Source of the DNA: Streptomyces fructofermentans
GTDB taxonomy: Bacteria > Actinomycetota > Actinomycetes > Streptomycetales > Streptomycetaceae
Reading direction: 5' to 3'
DNA length: 64,000 bases
Assembly: GCF_014651055.1 (NCBI RefSeq)
Contig: NZ_BMWD01000018.1
Location: 123,609 to 187,608 of the forward strand
In this document: piece by piece, positions 24,743 to 34,260 of the stretch
Numbering within the stretch: the first letter of the stretch is position 1
How the letters are laid out: every line of letters begins with the position of its first letter
Program-made: the position numbers and the translations under genes
Notes under the pieces: generated by a model
What the model was told of the DNA's origin: nothing
Databases searched by the model: none
What the model saw: only the letters and a program-made list of their open reading frames with translations

Positions 24743-24954
24743 CGAACTCACCCCAAGATCTTCACCAGACGCGCCGGAACGGGGCAAGTCCTGGAAAACA
24801 ACTGGTGGAACGCCATTCCGCGCGTCCGCCGGGCCCCCGCCCCCGGGCACACCGCCGGACCCCGCGCCCCGCCCCGTCCGCGACCCGCCCCGGTGCATTC
24901 CGTACCTTCCCCCGATATTCCGTTCCTGCATACGTGACCGGCGGGGCCCGCGAC

Positions 24955-26514
24955 TCAGGTCCAGCGCGGGGAATCGGCTCCCCACGCTCCCGGCGGCCGT
25001 GCCCAGTCCGCCGGTCCGCCCCCGAAGGACACCGGCGACCTGGCGTACCGCAGCCGCCCCTGCCCGCCGTCCGTCTCCGCGAGCCAGGGCCCGGGACCGG
25101 CGTACGGGTCCCCGTACGAGACCGTGCCGCGGGCGCGCGGGCCGTCCCGCCCGTCAGGCGCGGCGGAGCCGGTCCGGCCGTCGGAGCCGCCGGAGCCGTT
25201 CGAGCCGTTCAAGCCATTCAAGCCGTCCCGGGTGCCGGGGCAGGCGTGCGGGGCCGCCCCGTCCAGCAGCCAGCGCGCGGTCCGCGCCAGGGCCGCCCGC
25301 ACACACCGTGACCCGCCCGCGTCCAGTTGGTCGGTGACCGCTCGCAGCACCCCGGCGGCGAGCAGGTACCCCGTGCCGTGGTCGAGGGCCTGCGCGGGCA
25401 GCGCGCCCGGCTCGCCCCGCCCGTGCCCCGCGCCCTCCAGCGCGGCGATGCCGGTCGCCACCTGCACCAGGCTGTCGAAGCCGCGCCGTCCGCCCCACGG
25501 CCCGTACGCCCCCCACGCCGAGAGCTGCCCCACCACGATGCCGGGGCGCCGCTCGGCGAGCGCCGCGGGGGAGAGGCCGAACCGGTCCAGGGTGCCGGGC
25601 CGGTAGCCCGTCACGACGACGTCCGCCGAGGCGAGCAGCTCCTCGAACGTCCGCCGGTCGGCGGACAGGTCCAGGCGGGCCGACCGCTTCCCGAACCCCG
25701 TGTCCAGGTGCTGGTCGGCGAGTTCGGGCAGCCCCGGCGGGTCGATCCGCAGCACGTCGGCGCCGAGCAGCGCGAGCGTGCGGGTCGCGACGGGTCCGGC
25801 GATGACGCGGGTCAGGTCGAGCACCCGCAGTCCGGCGGCGGGCAGCAGCGGGTCGTGGCCCGCCGCCGTGCGCGTCCGGACACCCGCCCGGTCCAGCCGT
25901 TCGCGCTCGACGAGGGGCCGGTCCGCCACGGCCGCCCCCTGCGGGTGCCGTGCCCACTCCCGCGGTGTGCGCAGGGCGACGGCGAGGCCCCCGGCGGCCG
26001 TCACGGTCTCCTCGACCTCGGCGGCGGACCGCTCGGCGAGCACGGCGGCGAGCGACCCGGTGTCGTCGGGCAGCTCCAGCGCGGCCGACAACCGCGCCCG
26101 GTGGTGCGGGTAGTTTGCATGGGTGCGCACCCAGCCGTCCCGTGTCCGCCAGAACCGCGACAGGGGCGCGAAGGAGACCGGCGCCCGCCCCGCGACCCGC
26201 AGATGCCGCTCGCTCACGAACGCCGCGGCGACCGCTCCGTCGTCGACCCGCACCCCGGGCACGTCGTCGCCCGGCGCCCCGGCCGCGCCCCCGGCCGGCG
26301 CCCGGGGCGGGACCGCCCGCCCGGACCGGCGCGCGCCCAGTTCGGCGGCGGCCAGCGCGCACGCCCCGACGCACGCCCGCGCCATCTCCCGTACGGGCAG
26401 CCGGGCTTCGAGCGCCCCGGCCCTTACCACCGTCGAGACCCGTGCGAGCAGCGCGGGGTCGCCGCCGAGCGCCGCCCAGGCGGACTCCGCGTACTCCCTG
26501 TCCACAGCGGTCAT
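24955..26514 (-). CDS. CaiB/BaiF (class III) CoA-transferase, two-part form
   Basis: A 519-residue protein. Residues about 235-450 carry the normal N-terminal CoA-transferase III segment (GLRVLDLTRVIAGPVATRTL, GADVLRIDPP, VVVTGYRPGTLDRFGL). Residues 1-190 instead resemble a different part of the fold (FWRTRDGWVRTHANYPHHR), so the order suggests two fused half-domains. A short Asn/Gly micro-repeat (GLNGLNGSNGSGG) near residue 440 looks like an expanded linker, encoded by 9-bp repeats around 25180-25230. Start uncertain: ATG 26547 is also in frame, and neither has a clear ribosome binding site. Confidence 0.82.
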   Translation of the reverse strand: MTAVDREYAESAWAALGGDPALLARVSTVVRAGALEARLPVREMARACVGACALAAAELGARRSGRAVPPRAPAGGAAGAPGDDVPGVRVDDGAVAAAFVSERHLRVAGRAPVSFAPLSRFWRTRDGWVRTHANYPHHRARLSAALELPDDTGSLAAVLAERSAAEVEETVTAAGGLAVALRTPREWARHPQGAAVADRPLVERERLDRAGVRTRTAAGHDPLLPAAGLRVLDLTRVIAGPVATRTLALLGADVLRIDPPGLPELADQHLDTGFGKRSARLDLSADRRTFEELLASADVVVTGYRPGTLDRFGLSPAALAERRPGIVVGQLSAWGAYGPWGGRRGFDSLVQVATGIAALEGAGHGRGEPGALPAQALDHGTGYLLAAGVLRAVTDQLDAGGSRCVRAALARTARWLLDGAAPHACPGTRDGLNGLNGSNGSGGSDGRTGSAAPDGRDGPRARGTVSYGDPYAGPGPWLAETDGGQGRLRYARSPVSFGGGPADWARPPGAWGADSPRWT

Positions 26515-26672
26515 GGGGACACTGTGCAGCGTGTACCGGATCAACATGCCCACCCGGGAGGCCGGGGTGCGCCGCGGGCACGACGCGAAGGGCCGGGCGG
26601 AGATCCGCCCGGCCCTTCGTCTCGGCGCCCCCGGCCGGTCGTGCCGGTCGGGGGACGCCGGTCTCACGCGTG

Positions 26673-28208
26673 CTACCTGGTGACCGCGTCCAGCGCGTCC
26701 GCGGTGCCCCAGCCGTAGAAGCCGTTGTGGTTCTTCGGGCCCTCGCAGACCGCGTCGGCCTTGCCGTCGCCGTCGATGTCGTACGGGTCGGTGCACGGGG
26801 TGGCGTCGGCCTGGGCGTACAGCAGTGCCTTGACCAGGGCCGCCGGAGCGTGCGGGTGCCTCGACTTGATGAGCGCGGCGACACCCGCGACGTGCGGCGA
26901 CGCCATCGACGTTCCGGCCATGTAGCCCCAGTTGCCGCCGGGCAGCGGGCCGAGGATCAGGCCGCTGGTGGCCGGCGGGGCCGGGGTCTGGAAGCGGGTC
27001 GAGTCGCCGCCGGGGGCCGCGATGTCGATGACGCCCAGGCCGTGGTTGGAGAACGACGACTTGAGGCCCTTGGCGCCCGTGGCCGCGACCGTGACGACAC
27101 CCGGCAGCTGGGTCGGGATGTCGAGGCACTCGGACGGGTCGATGACACGCTCGCCCGGAGTCGTGTCGTTGGGCGAGGTCGGGTCGGTGATCTCGTCCGC
27201 GGACAGGTCGTAGTTCTCGTTGCCCGCCGCCGCGACGTTGACCGTCCCCTTCTTCTCCGCGTACCGCGACGCCCGGGTGATGGCCTCGACGAGCGCCTTC
27301 TGGTCCGGGTCGTTCTTGCAGTTGAAGTACCAGGGGTCGGTGTAATAGCTGTTGTTCGTGACGTCCACGCCGTGCTCGGCCGCCCACATGAAGCCGCACA
27401 CGACGGCCTCGGTGTAGAAGAAGCCGGCCGTCGTCGAGACCTTGATGCCCGACACCTTCACACCGGGCGCCACGCCCGTGATGCCGACCCCGTTCTTCGC
27501 CGCGGCTATCTCGCCCGCGACATGCGTGCCGTGCGGGCTCTCGGCGGCGCTCGGCCGCCAGGCCCCGTCGGTCGTGTCCGGCTTGCCCGAGACGCAGTTG
27601 ACCGAGGCCTCGCGGTCGAAGTTCGGCGCTATGTCGGGGTGCGTGTCGTCGACGCCGGTGTCGATCACGGCGACCGTGACCTTGCGGCTGCCCAGCGACT
27701 TCTCGTGCGCCTTGTCCGCCTTGATGGCGGGCAGGTCCCACTGGAGCGGCTGCAGCGGGTCCTGGCCCGCGGCGGCCTCGACGTCGGCGATCTCCTCCGC
27801 GGTGAGCACCTTGGGCGTGCCCACGTCGGTCGTGGACTGGGCGGGCAGCGGCGCGGTGCGCGTCGCGCCGGCCGACTCCACGCCGCGCACCTTGCGCACG
27901 GTCTTCGCGAAGTCGGCGTTCGACGAGTGGACGACGACGACGCCTATTCGGTCGTACGAGGTCACGACGGTGCCGCCGGCCCGCGCGATGGCCTTCTTGA
28001 CCTGGGCCGAAGGCCCGTGTCCGGGGCGGACGTTGACGACGTAGCTGAGCGGGGTGGCCTCCGCCGACACCTGCGCGGCGAGGCCGGCCGGGTCGTCCGC
28101 GGGGGCGGCCGACGCGTTGACGTTCGGAAGGAAGGCGAGAGCCGTCGCCATGGCCGTTCCCAGCGGGATGGCGATGTAGCGGCGGGAGCGCGTACGAGGC
28201 GCTGTCAT
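26673..28208 (-). CDS. secreted S8 subtilisin-like serine protease
   Basis: A 511-residue precursor. A twin-basic N-terminus and hydrophobic stretch with ASA give a signal peptide of about 34 residues, followed by an I9-like propeptide (YVVNVRPGHGPSAQVKKAIA). The catalytic triad is Asp183 (VAVIDTGVDD), His226 (HGTHVAGEI) and Ser434 (GTSMASPHVAG), with the oxyanion Asn330. Near the end is DIDGDGKADAVC, an EF-hand-like calcium loop. It is the downstream copy of a tandem pair, 140 bases from its paralogue. Confidence 0.93.
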   Translation of the reverse strand: MTAPRTRSRRYIAIPLGTAMATALAFLPNVNASAAPADDPAGLAAQVSAEATPLSYVVNVRPGHGPSAQVKKAIARAGGTVVTSYDRIGVVVVHSSNADFAKTVRKVRGVESAGATRTAPLPAQSTTDVGTPKVLTAEEIADVEAAAGQDPLQPLQWDLPAIKADKAHEKSLGSRKVTVAVIDTGVDDTHPDIAPNFDREASVNCVSGKPDTTDGAWRPSAAESPHGTHVAGEIAAAKNGVGITGVAPGVKVSGIKVSTTAGFFYTEAVVCGFMWAAEHGVDVTNNSYYTDPWYFNCKNDPDQKALVEAITRASRYAEKKGTVNVAAAGNENYDLSADEITDPTSPNDTTPGERVIDPSECLDIPTQLPGVVTVAATGAKGLKSSFSNHGLGVIDIAAPGGDSTRFQTPAPPATSGLILGPLPGGNWGYMAGTSMASPHVAGVAALIKSRHPHAPAALVKALLYAQADATPCTDPYDIDGDGKADAVCEGPKNHNGFYGWGTADALDAVTR

Positions 28209-28348
28209 GCTGTCTCCAGTTCGTTCGCTTGACGAGCGGTACGGGCCGTGCGGGTCCGAGTCCGTGTGCGGTCGGGGGAGCGGTCCCGGGGACGGCGCGC
28301 GTCCGGGGCGGCGGGGTGCCGCACTCCCCGAGTGGCGGACCGTGCCGC

Positions 28349-29875
28349 CTACTTGACCGCCTTGAGTGCGTTGACGATGCCGAAGCCGTAGAAGCCGTTC
28401 ACGCGCGGGCCGCCCTCGCAGGTGGCGTCCTGCGTGCCGTCGCCGTTCTGGTCGTACGAGTCCGGGCAGCCGGGGTTGCCCGCCTGCGCCTTCAGCAGCG
28501 CCTGGAGCTGGGCCGGAGTGGCCCGCGGGTGCTCCGACTTGAGGAGCGCGGCGACACCGGCGGCGTGCGGCGACGCCATCGAGGTGCCCTGAAGGAAGCC
28601 GTACTGGTTGTTCGGCATCGTGGAGAGGATGCGGCCGTTCTTCGACGGGGTGTCCGGGATCTGGTAGAGCCGGTCACCGCCCGGCGCGGCGACGTCGATG
28701 ACACCCTTGCCGTACGTGGAGTAGTACGACTTGAGGTTCTGCACGCCCGTCGCGCTGACCGTGACGACGCCGGGCAGCTGCGTCGGTACGTCGAAGCACT
28801 CGCTCGGGTCGATGGTGCGGGTGACCGGGGTCGAGTCGTCCGGGCTCGACTCGTCGACGATCGCGTCCGAGGCGAGGTCGTGGTTCGAGTTGCCCGCCGA
28901 CGCGAGGTGCAGGGTGCCCTTCTTCGTGGCGTACCGCTGGGCCCTGTTCACCGCGTCGACGATCGCGCGCTGGTCCGGGTCGTCCATGCAGTTGTAGAGC
29001 CACGGGTCCACGTAGTAGCTGTTGTTCGTGATCTCCACGCCGTGGTCGGCGGCGAACACGAAGGCGCAGACGACGCTCTCCGGGTAGAACAGGCCGTTGT
29101 CCGGGTCGCTGACCTTGATGCCGGAGACCTTCACGCCGGGCGCGACACCGGCGACGCCGACGCCGTTGCGGGCGGCGGCTATCTCACCGGCGACATGCGT
29201 GCCGTGGTAGTCGTCGGCGGTGTACGGACGCCAGGCGCCCTCGCTCGTGTCGGCCACCCCGCCCACGCAGTTGGCGGACTGCGACGCGGAGAAGTTCGGC
29301 GCCAGATCGGGGTGGGTGTCGTCGACACCCGTGTCTATCACCCCGACCGTGACCTTCCGGCTGCCCGGGTTGATCGCCGCGGCCTTGTCGGCGCCTATCG
29401 CGCGCAGGTCCCACTGGTCGGCCTCGAGGGGCTCGCTCCCGGGGGCCGCGGCGGCCTCGACCTTCGCGGCCTCGGCGGCCGACAGGTAGTCGGCGGCGCC
29501 CTCGTCCGTCGTTCCCGCCGCGGTGAGCGGTGTCGTGCGCGTGGCACCGGCGGACTGCACACCGCGCACGGCGCGCATCCGCGGGCCGAAGTCGGGGTCG
29601 GCCGAGTGGGCGACGATCACGCCGATCCTGTCGTACGTGACGACGACGGTCCCGCCGGCCCCGGCTATCGCCCTGCGCACCGACGCGAGCGTCCGGTGGT
29701 CGGTTCTCGTGTTGACCACGTACGCCAGATCGGGTCCGTCCGCCGCGGTGGCGGCGGGCGCGGACCGCGGGGCGGCGGCCGAGGCGGAGCCCGGCAGGAA
29801 GCCCAGCGAGGCGGTCAGGGACAGCACGACCGGCACGGCGAGGGCGAGACGGCGTCCGGAGCGCAGATGAGCCAT
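28349..29875 (-). CDS. secreted S8 subtilisin-like serine protease, tandem paralogue
   Basis: A 508-residue precursor sharing its layout with the protease downstream: signal peptide (LALAVPVVLSLTASLGFLPG), propeptide YVVNTRTDHRTLASVRRAIA, then Asp181, His224 and Ser432 as the triad. The calcium-loop-like DQNGDGTQDATC is kept and the protein ends soon after GFYGFGIVNALKAV. The large GC-rich differences in the propeptides suggest an old duplication. Each gene has its own upstream gap, so separate expression is possible. Confidence 0.93.
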   Translation of the reverse strand: MAHLRSGRRLALAVPVVLSLTASLGFLPGSASAAAPRSAPAATAADGPDLAYVVNTRTDHRTLASVRRAIAGAGGTVVVTYDRIGVIVAHSADPDFGPRMRAVRGVQSAGATRTTPLTAAGTTDEGAADYLSAAEAAKVEAAAAPGSEPLEADQWDLRAIGADKAAAINPGSRKVTVGVIDTGVDDTHPDLAPNFSASQSANCVGGVADTSEGAWRPYTADDYHGTHVAGEIAAARNGVGVAGVAPGVKVSGIKVSDPDNGLFYPESVVCAFVFAADHGVEITNNSYYVDPWLYNCMDDPDQRAIVDAVNRAQRYATKKGTLHLASAGNSNHDLASDAIVDESSPDDSTPVTRTIDPSECFDVPTQLPGVVTVSATGVQNLKSYYSTYGKGVIDVAAPGGDRLYQIPDTPSKNGRILSTMPNNQYGFLQGTSMASPHAAGVAALLKSEHPRATPAQLQALLKAQAGNPGCPDSYDQNGDGTQDATCEGGPRVNGFYGFGIVNALKAVK

Positions 29876-30333
29876 GGGATCTCCACATCATCCTGAAACG
29901 GAACCGGCCCGAACACAGGTGGTGATCGGGCAGGTACATGACGGAGTGGTGCAGGGCGAAGCTATCTCCCGCCCTCCCTGGCCAGCAATGAGTTCAGGGG
30001 ATGTCGTGCGAAATGCAGGTCGTGATCAGGCGGGTGACTTCGGAAAGAAGCAACGCGTGTTGAACCGCTCCCCGTGCGGCTCCGTGACGTTGAGCAGGGA
30101 GCACGAGCACCATCCAGCCCCCTGCGGGACCACGCCCGGGAGGTCCGAGCACGGCCGCCCGGTCCACGTGATCCACATCACCGTGAGGTCAGAAACCAGC
30201 CATGTCCGTACCCGGCACGTCCCCCCAGTCCCCCGACCCCCGGACATCCCCGTCCGACTCCGGGTCGCCCCCGTCCGCATCCCAGGCACCCCCGTCCACC
30301 GTCGCAACCGCACCCGCAACGCGAGGAGACTCC
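29876..30333. other. promoter-containing gap between protease and acetate-transport genes
   Basis: The gap separates two divergent transcripts and is less GC-rich than its surroundings. I see no convincing gene. An in-frame ATG at 30202 upstream of the DUF485 start has no ribosome binding site and would add only Ser/Pro/Thr-rich residues. No clear operator palindrome was found. Confidence 0.45.
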
Positions 30334-30690
30334 GTGGCCACCGACGCACCGCCTCCGGCGAAAGCCGAACCTCATCTGCCCACCACCGAGGAGTTCGTCG
30401 CGGTGCAGGAGAGCGACGAGTTCGGTGAACTGCGCCGCTCGCACCGCTCGTTCGCCTTCCCGCTGACCGTCGGCTTCATCGTCTGGTACCTGCTGTACGT
30501 CCTGCTCTCGAACTACGCGGGCGACTTCATGGGCACCAAGCTGTTCGGCAACATCAACGTCGCCTTCGTGCTGGGAATCGCCCAGTTCGTCACCACGTTC
30601 CTCATCGCCTGGTGGTACTCGCGGCACGCCGCCGCGCAGCTCGACCCCAAGGCCGATGCCATCAAGTCCCGGATGGAGGGCGGCGCATGA
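30334..30690 (+). CDS. DUF485 membrane protein, partner of acetate symporter
   Basis: A 118-residue protein with two transmembrane helices (FPLTVGFIVWYLLYVLLSNY and NINVAFVLGIAQFVTTFLIA), preceded by the conserved FGELRRSHRSFAFP. DUF485 proteins are nearly always encoded just before ActP-type symporters. GTG 30334 is preferred because GAGGAG is five to ten bases upstream. Its stop overlaps the symporter ATG in ATGA. Confidence 0.88.
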   Translation: MATDAPPPAKAEPHLPTTEEFVAVQESDEFGELRRSHRSFAFPLTVGFIVWYLLYVLLSNYAGDFMGTKLFGNINVAFVLGIAQFVTTFLIAWWYSRHAAAQLDPKADAIKSRMEGGA

Positions 30691-32315
30691 GCCCCGCGAT
30701 CACCCAGGTCCAGCTCGCGGCGGGCGAGGCGAGCGAGCACCGGCCGCTGATCGTCTCGCTCTTCGCCGTCTTCGTCGTCGCCACCCTCGTCATCACCGTC
30801 TGGGCGGGCCGGCAGACCAAGGACGCCGCGGACTTCTACGCGGGCGGACGCCAGTTCAGCGCCTTCCAGAACGGTCTCGCCGTCTCCGGCGACTACATGT
30901 CCGCCGCGTCGTTCCTCGGCATCGCGGGCGCCATCGCCCTCTTCGGGTACGACGGCTTCCTGTACTCCATCGGCTTCCTCGTCGCCTGGCTGGTGGCGCT
31001 GCTCCTGGTCGCCGAACCGCTGCGCAACTCCGGCCGGTACACGATGGGCGACGTCCTCGCGTACCGCATGCGCCAGCGCCCCGTGCGCACCGCCGCCGGC
31101 ACCTCCACGATCGTCGTCTCGATCTTCTACCTGCTGGCGCAGATGGCGGGCGCGGGCGTCCTCGTCTCGCTGCTGCTCGGCATCACCAGTGACGCCGGGA
31201 AGATCGGCATCGTCGCCCTGGTCGGCATCCTGATGATCGTCTACGTCACCATCGGCGGGATGAAGGGCACCACCTGGGTGCAGATGGTGAAGGCCGTGCT
31301 GCTCATCGGCGGCACCCTGCTCATCACCTTCCTGGTGCTGCTCAAGTTCAACTTCAACATCTCCGACCTGCTCGGCTCGGCCGCCGACAACAGCGGCAAG
31401 GGCGCGGCCTTCCTGGAGCCGGGCCTCAAGTACGGCCTCACGACCACGTCGAAGATCGACTTCATCTCGCTGGGCATCGCGCTGGTCCTGGGCACGGCCG
31501 GCCTGCCGCACATCCTGATCCGCTTCTACACGGTCCCGAACGCCAAGGCCGCGCGGAAGTCCGTGAACTGGGCCATCGGCATCATCGGCGGCTTCTACCT
31601 GATGACGATCGCCCTCGGCTTCGGAGCGGCGGCCCTCATCTCGCAGGACGAGATCGTCGCGTCCAACAAGGCGGGCAACACCGCGGCACCCCTGCTGGCC
31701 CTGCATCTGGGCGGCGTGGACTCCGCATGGGGCGCGATCCTCCTCGCCACCATCTCGGCCGTCGCCTTCGCCACGATCCTCGCGGTCGTCGCGGGACTGA
31801 CGCTCGCCTCGTCCTCGTCGTTCGCGCACGACATCTACGCGAACGTCATCAGGAAGGGCCAGGCGACCGACAAGGAGGAGGTCAACGCGGCCCGCTACGC
31901 GACGGTCGCCATCGGCGTCGTCTCGATCGGCCTCGGCGCCCTCGCCCGCGACCTCAACGTGGCCGGCCTGGTCGCCCTCGCCTTCGCGGTCGCCGCGTCC
32001 GCGAACCTGCCGACCATCCTCTACAGCCTGTTCTGGAAGCGGTTCACCACCCAGGGCGCGCTGTGGTCGATCTACGGCGGCCTCACCACGGCGGTCGGCC
32101 TGGTGCTGTTCTCGCCGGTGGTCTCCGGCAAGGCCACCTCGATGTTCCCGGACGTCGACTTCCACTGGTTCCCGCTGGAGAACCCGGGGATCATCTCGAT
32201 CCCGGTCGGCTTCCTGCTCGGCTGGCTCGGCACGATCCTGTCGAAGGAGGCGCCCGACACCGGCAAGTACGCCGAGCTGGAGGTCCGCTCCCTCACCGGC
32301 ACCGGAGCGCACTGA
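30687..32315 (+). CDS. actP: cation/acetate symporter
   Basis: A 542-residue solute:sodium symporter with 13 predicted helices and family signatures (FYAGGRQFSAFQNGLAVSGD, ASFLGIAGAIALFGYDGF, GLPHILIRFYTVPNAKAARK). ActP carries acetate and similar monocarboxylates with a cation. It is translationally coupled to the DUF485 gene. A strong inverted repeat follows, separating it from moaA. Confidence 0.93.
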   Translation: MSPAITQVQLAAGEASEHRPLIVSLFAVFVVATLVITVWAGRQTKDAADFYAGGRQFSAFQNGLAVSGDYMSAASFLGIAGAIALFGYDGFLYSIGFLVAWLVALLLVAEPLRNSGRYTMGDVLAYRMRQRPVRTAAGTSTIVVSIFYLLAQMAGAGVLVSLLLGITSDAGKIGIVALVGILMIVYVTIGGMKGTTWVQMVKAVLLIGGTLLITFLVLLKFNFNISDLLGSAADNSGKGAAFLEPGLKYGLTTTSKIDFISLGIALVLGTAGLPHILIRFYTVPNAKAARKSVNWAIGIIGGFYLMTIALGFGAAALISQDEIVASNKAGNTAAPLLALHLGGVDSAWGAILLATISAVAFATILAVVAGLTLASSSSFAHDIYANVIRKGQATDKEEVNAARYATVAIGVVSIGLGALARDLNVAGLVALAFAVAASANLPTILYSLFWKRFTTQGALWSIYGGLTTAVGLVLFSPVVSGKATSMFPDVDFHWFPLENPGIISIPVGFLLGWLGTILSKEAPDTGKYAELEVRSLTGTGAH

Positions 32316-32326
32316 CCGTCCCACCG

Positions 32327-32362
32327 CGCGGCCGCGTCGTAGGGACCTACGACGCGGCCGCG
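32327..32362 (+). terminator. terminator of the actP operon
   Basis: A perfect 17-bp inverted repeat (CGCGGCCGCGTCGTAGG and its complement) with two bases between the arms, starting 11 bases after the actP stop. Confidence 0.7.
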
Positions 32363-32491
32363 GCGCGTCTCGTCGGATCGGGCAGGTCGCTTTGTCGGTC
32401 CCGTCACGTAGGCTCGCAGGTATCGGTCGGACTGATCGCTCCGGACCAGTCCGGACCGTGTCCAGGTCCACAACGAGGGAGGGGGCCCCAC

Positions 32492-33481
32492 GTGCTCATC
32501 GACACCTACGGCCGGGTGGCCACCGACCTGCGCGTCTCGCTGACCGACCGGTGCAACCTCCGGTGCACGTACTGCATGCCCGAGGAGGGCCTGCAGTGGC
32601 TGGCCAAGCCCGACCTCCTCTCGGACGACGAGATCGTCCGCCTCGTCGGCATCGCCGTGGGCCGCCTCGGAGTCACCGAGGTCCGCTTCACCGGCGGCGA
32701 GCCCCTGCTGCGCCCCGGCCTCGTCGGCATCGTGGAGCGGGTGGCCGCGCTGGAGCCGCGCCCCCGGATGTCCCTGACGACGAACGGCATCGGCCTCAGG
32801 CGCACCGCGGCCGCGCTGAAGGCCGCCGGCCTCGACCGGGTCAATGTCTCGCTCGACACGCTGCGCCCCGACGTCTTCAGGACGCTCACCCGCCGCGACC
32901 GCCACAAGGACGTCGTCGAGGGCCTCGAAGCGGCCCGCGACGCGGGTCTGACCCCCGTCAAGGTCAACACCGTCCTGATGCCGGGCCTCAACGACGACGA
33001 GGCCCCCGACCTGCTCGCCTGGGCCGTGGAGAACGACTACGAACTCCGGTTCATCGAGCAGATGCCGCTCGACGCGCAGCACGGCTGGAAGCGCGACGGC
33101 ATGATCACCGCGGGCGACATCCTGACCTCCCTGCGGACCCGCTTCGAGCTGACCGAGGAGGGTTCCGAGGAGCGGGGCTCGGCCCCCGCCGAGCGGTGGC
33201 TCGTGGACGGCGGCCCGCACCGGGTCGGCGTGATCGCCTCAGTGACCCGCCCCTTCTGCTCCGCCTGCGACCGTACGCGCCTGACGGCCGACGGACAGGT
33301 GCGGACCTGCCTGTTCGCCCGTGAGGAGACGGACCTGCGGGCCGCGCTGCGCTCGGAGGCGTCCGACGAGGAGATCGCCCGCCTGTGGCGGCTCGCGATG
33401 TGGGGGAAGAAGGCGGGCGCGGGCCTGGACGACCCCTCGTTCGTCCAGCCGGACAGGCCCATGTCGGCCATCGGTGGCTGA
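32492..33481 (+). CDS. moaA: GTP 3',8-cyclase MoaA (molybdenum cofactor biosynthesis)
   Basis: A 329-residue radical-SAM enzyme converting GTP to 3',8-cyclodihydro-GTP. The N-terminal cluster is CNLRCTYC (Cys21, 25, 28). The C-terminal cluster lies in FCSACDRTRLTADGQVRTCL, and the protein ends in the functional GG (MSAIGG). RFTGGEPLLRPGL and NVSLDTL are intact. GTG 32492 follows the strong GAGGGAGGGGG site. No other mo-gene is adjacent. Confidence 0.96.
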   Translation: MLIDTYGRVATDLRVSLTDRCNLRCTYCMPEEGLQWLAKPDLLSDDEIVRLVGIAVGRLGVTEVRFTGGEPLLRPGLVGIVERVAALEPRPRMSLTTNGIGLRRTAAALKAAGLDRVNVSLDTLRPDVFRTLTRRDRHKDVVEGLEAARDAGLTPVKVNTVLMPGLNDDEAPDLLAWAVENDYELRFIEQMPLDAQHGWKRDGMITAGDILTSLRTRFELTEEGSEERGSAPAERWLVDGGPHRVGVIASVTRPFCSACDRTRLTADGQVRTCLFAREETDLRAALRSEASDEEIARLWRLAMWGKKAGAGLDDPSFVQPDRPMSAIGG

Positions 33482-33641
33482 CCGCCGCGCGAGACCCGGC
33501 ACGGTCCGTCCCGTCGAGCCCTGCGCCGGCGGAAGGCCGTCCCGCACGGCCCCCGGCCCCCGGTCGTACCGGCCGACGGCATCCGGGGCGACCCGTCGGC
33601 CCGCCGGTGACGTGACGCGTTGTCGCGCCGCGGGACACGGC

Positions 33642-33881
33642 CTACGGGGCGTCCGGTGCCTCCCACTCGGAGAGCGGGACCACGTCCTTCAGGAAGCCGC
33701 GCACACCGAGGAAGCCGGAGAGGTGCTCGCGGTGTTCCTCGCAGGCCAGCCAGGTCTTGCGCCGTTCCGGGGTGTGCAGCGAGGGGTTGTTCCAGGCGAG
33801 CACCCACACCGCGTCCGCACGGCAGCCCTTCGCGGAGCAGATGGGCGAGGACGGCTCGGAACCGGGAACGTTCAGCATCAC
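33642..33881 (-). CDS. small conserved actinobacterial protein
   Basis: A 79-residue protein with CSAKGCRADAVWVLAWNNPS, HTPERRKTWLACEEHREHLS and GVRGFLKDVVPL. The CxxxxC...C..H pattern suggests a small zinc site. From memory, relatives have been mis-named acetone carboxylase; nothing here supports that. Function unknown. ATG 33878 is an alternative start one codon in. Confidence 0.8.
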   Translation of the reverse strand: MMLNVPGSEPSSPICSAKGCRADAVWVLAWNNPSLHTPERRKTWLACEEHREHLSGFLGVRGFLKDVVPLSEWEAPDAP

Positions 33882-34260
33882 GTGCCCGACCCTAACGCCC
33901 CCGGCGCCGGGTCCTCCCGGCGCCTCCCGCCCTCGGTCCCCGGACCGGGCCCGGTGCCGCCGACGACGGGAGTCGCGCGGACCGCGACGCCCGCGGCACG
34001 GCTCGCGCGAGCGCGCACGGGGGCCTGCGGGAGTGCTTCACGGGGAGGTCGGAGCGGCTGAGCGGCTCACGAAAAGGCGACGCCGAGCAGCCACGGGGGG
34101 AGCTGCCCGGCGTCGGTCTGTCGCTCCGACGGGGGATGCGGAGCGCGTACGAAGTATGTCACGGGTAACCTGCCGCCCGGCACTGGAACAACATGATTGA
34201 TCTGAGCTTTTCTTGAGCCGGACAGGGCCCCGCGGACCGCCTCCGGGGCATCGTCCGTGG
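33882..34260. other. gap downstream of DUF3099 with hairpin and candidate small ORF
   Basis: Apart from the candidate 31-codon ORF described separately (34067-34162), the region contains an imperfect hairpin at about 34079-34118 (GACGCCG-A-GCAGC with GCTGC-C-CGGCGTC) and no other gene. Confidence 0.4.
34067..34162 (-). CDS. candidate 31-residue peptide
   Basis: GTG 34162 opens a 31-codon frame whose product contains TYFVRAPHPPSERQTD and ends LPPWLLGVAFS. It lies downstream of, and on the same strand as, the DUF3099 gene. Third positions are mostly G/C, but not more than expected for random sequence here, and only a weak AGG precedes the start. Reported because the amphipathic end is not typical GC-noise; it could be chance. 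Confidence 0.3.
   Translation of the reverse strand: MTYFVRAPHPPSERQTDAGQLPPWLLGVAFS

Noticed and set aside
24743..24954. A Zur or copper-regulator box before CopD (AAAACAAC around 24795)
   Set aside because: The AT-rich patch is not palindromic and does not match the known Zur or CsoR site patterns I remember.
30202..30333. ATG 30202 as the DUF485 start
   Set aside because: It has no ribosome binding site and adds only a Ser/Pro/Thr-rich tract, while GTG 30334 has a good GAGGAG at correct spacing.
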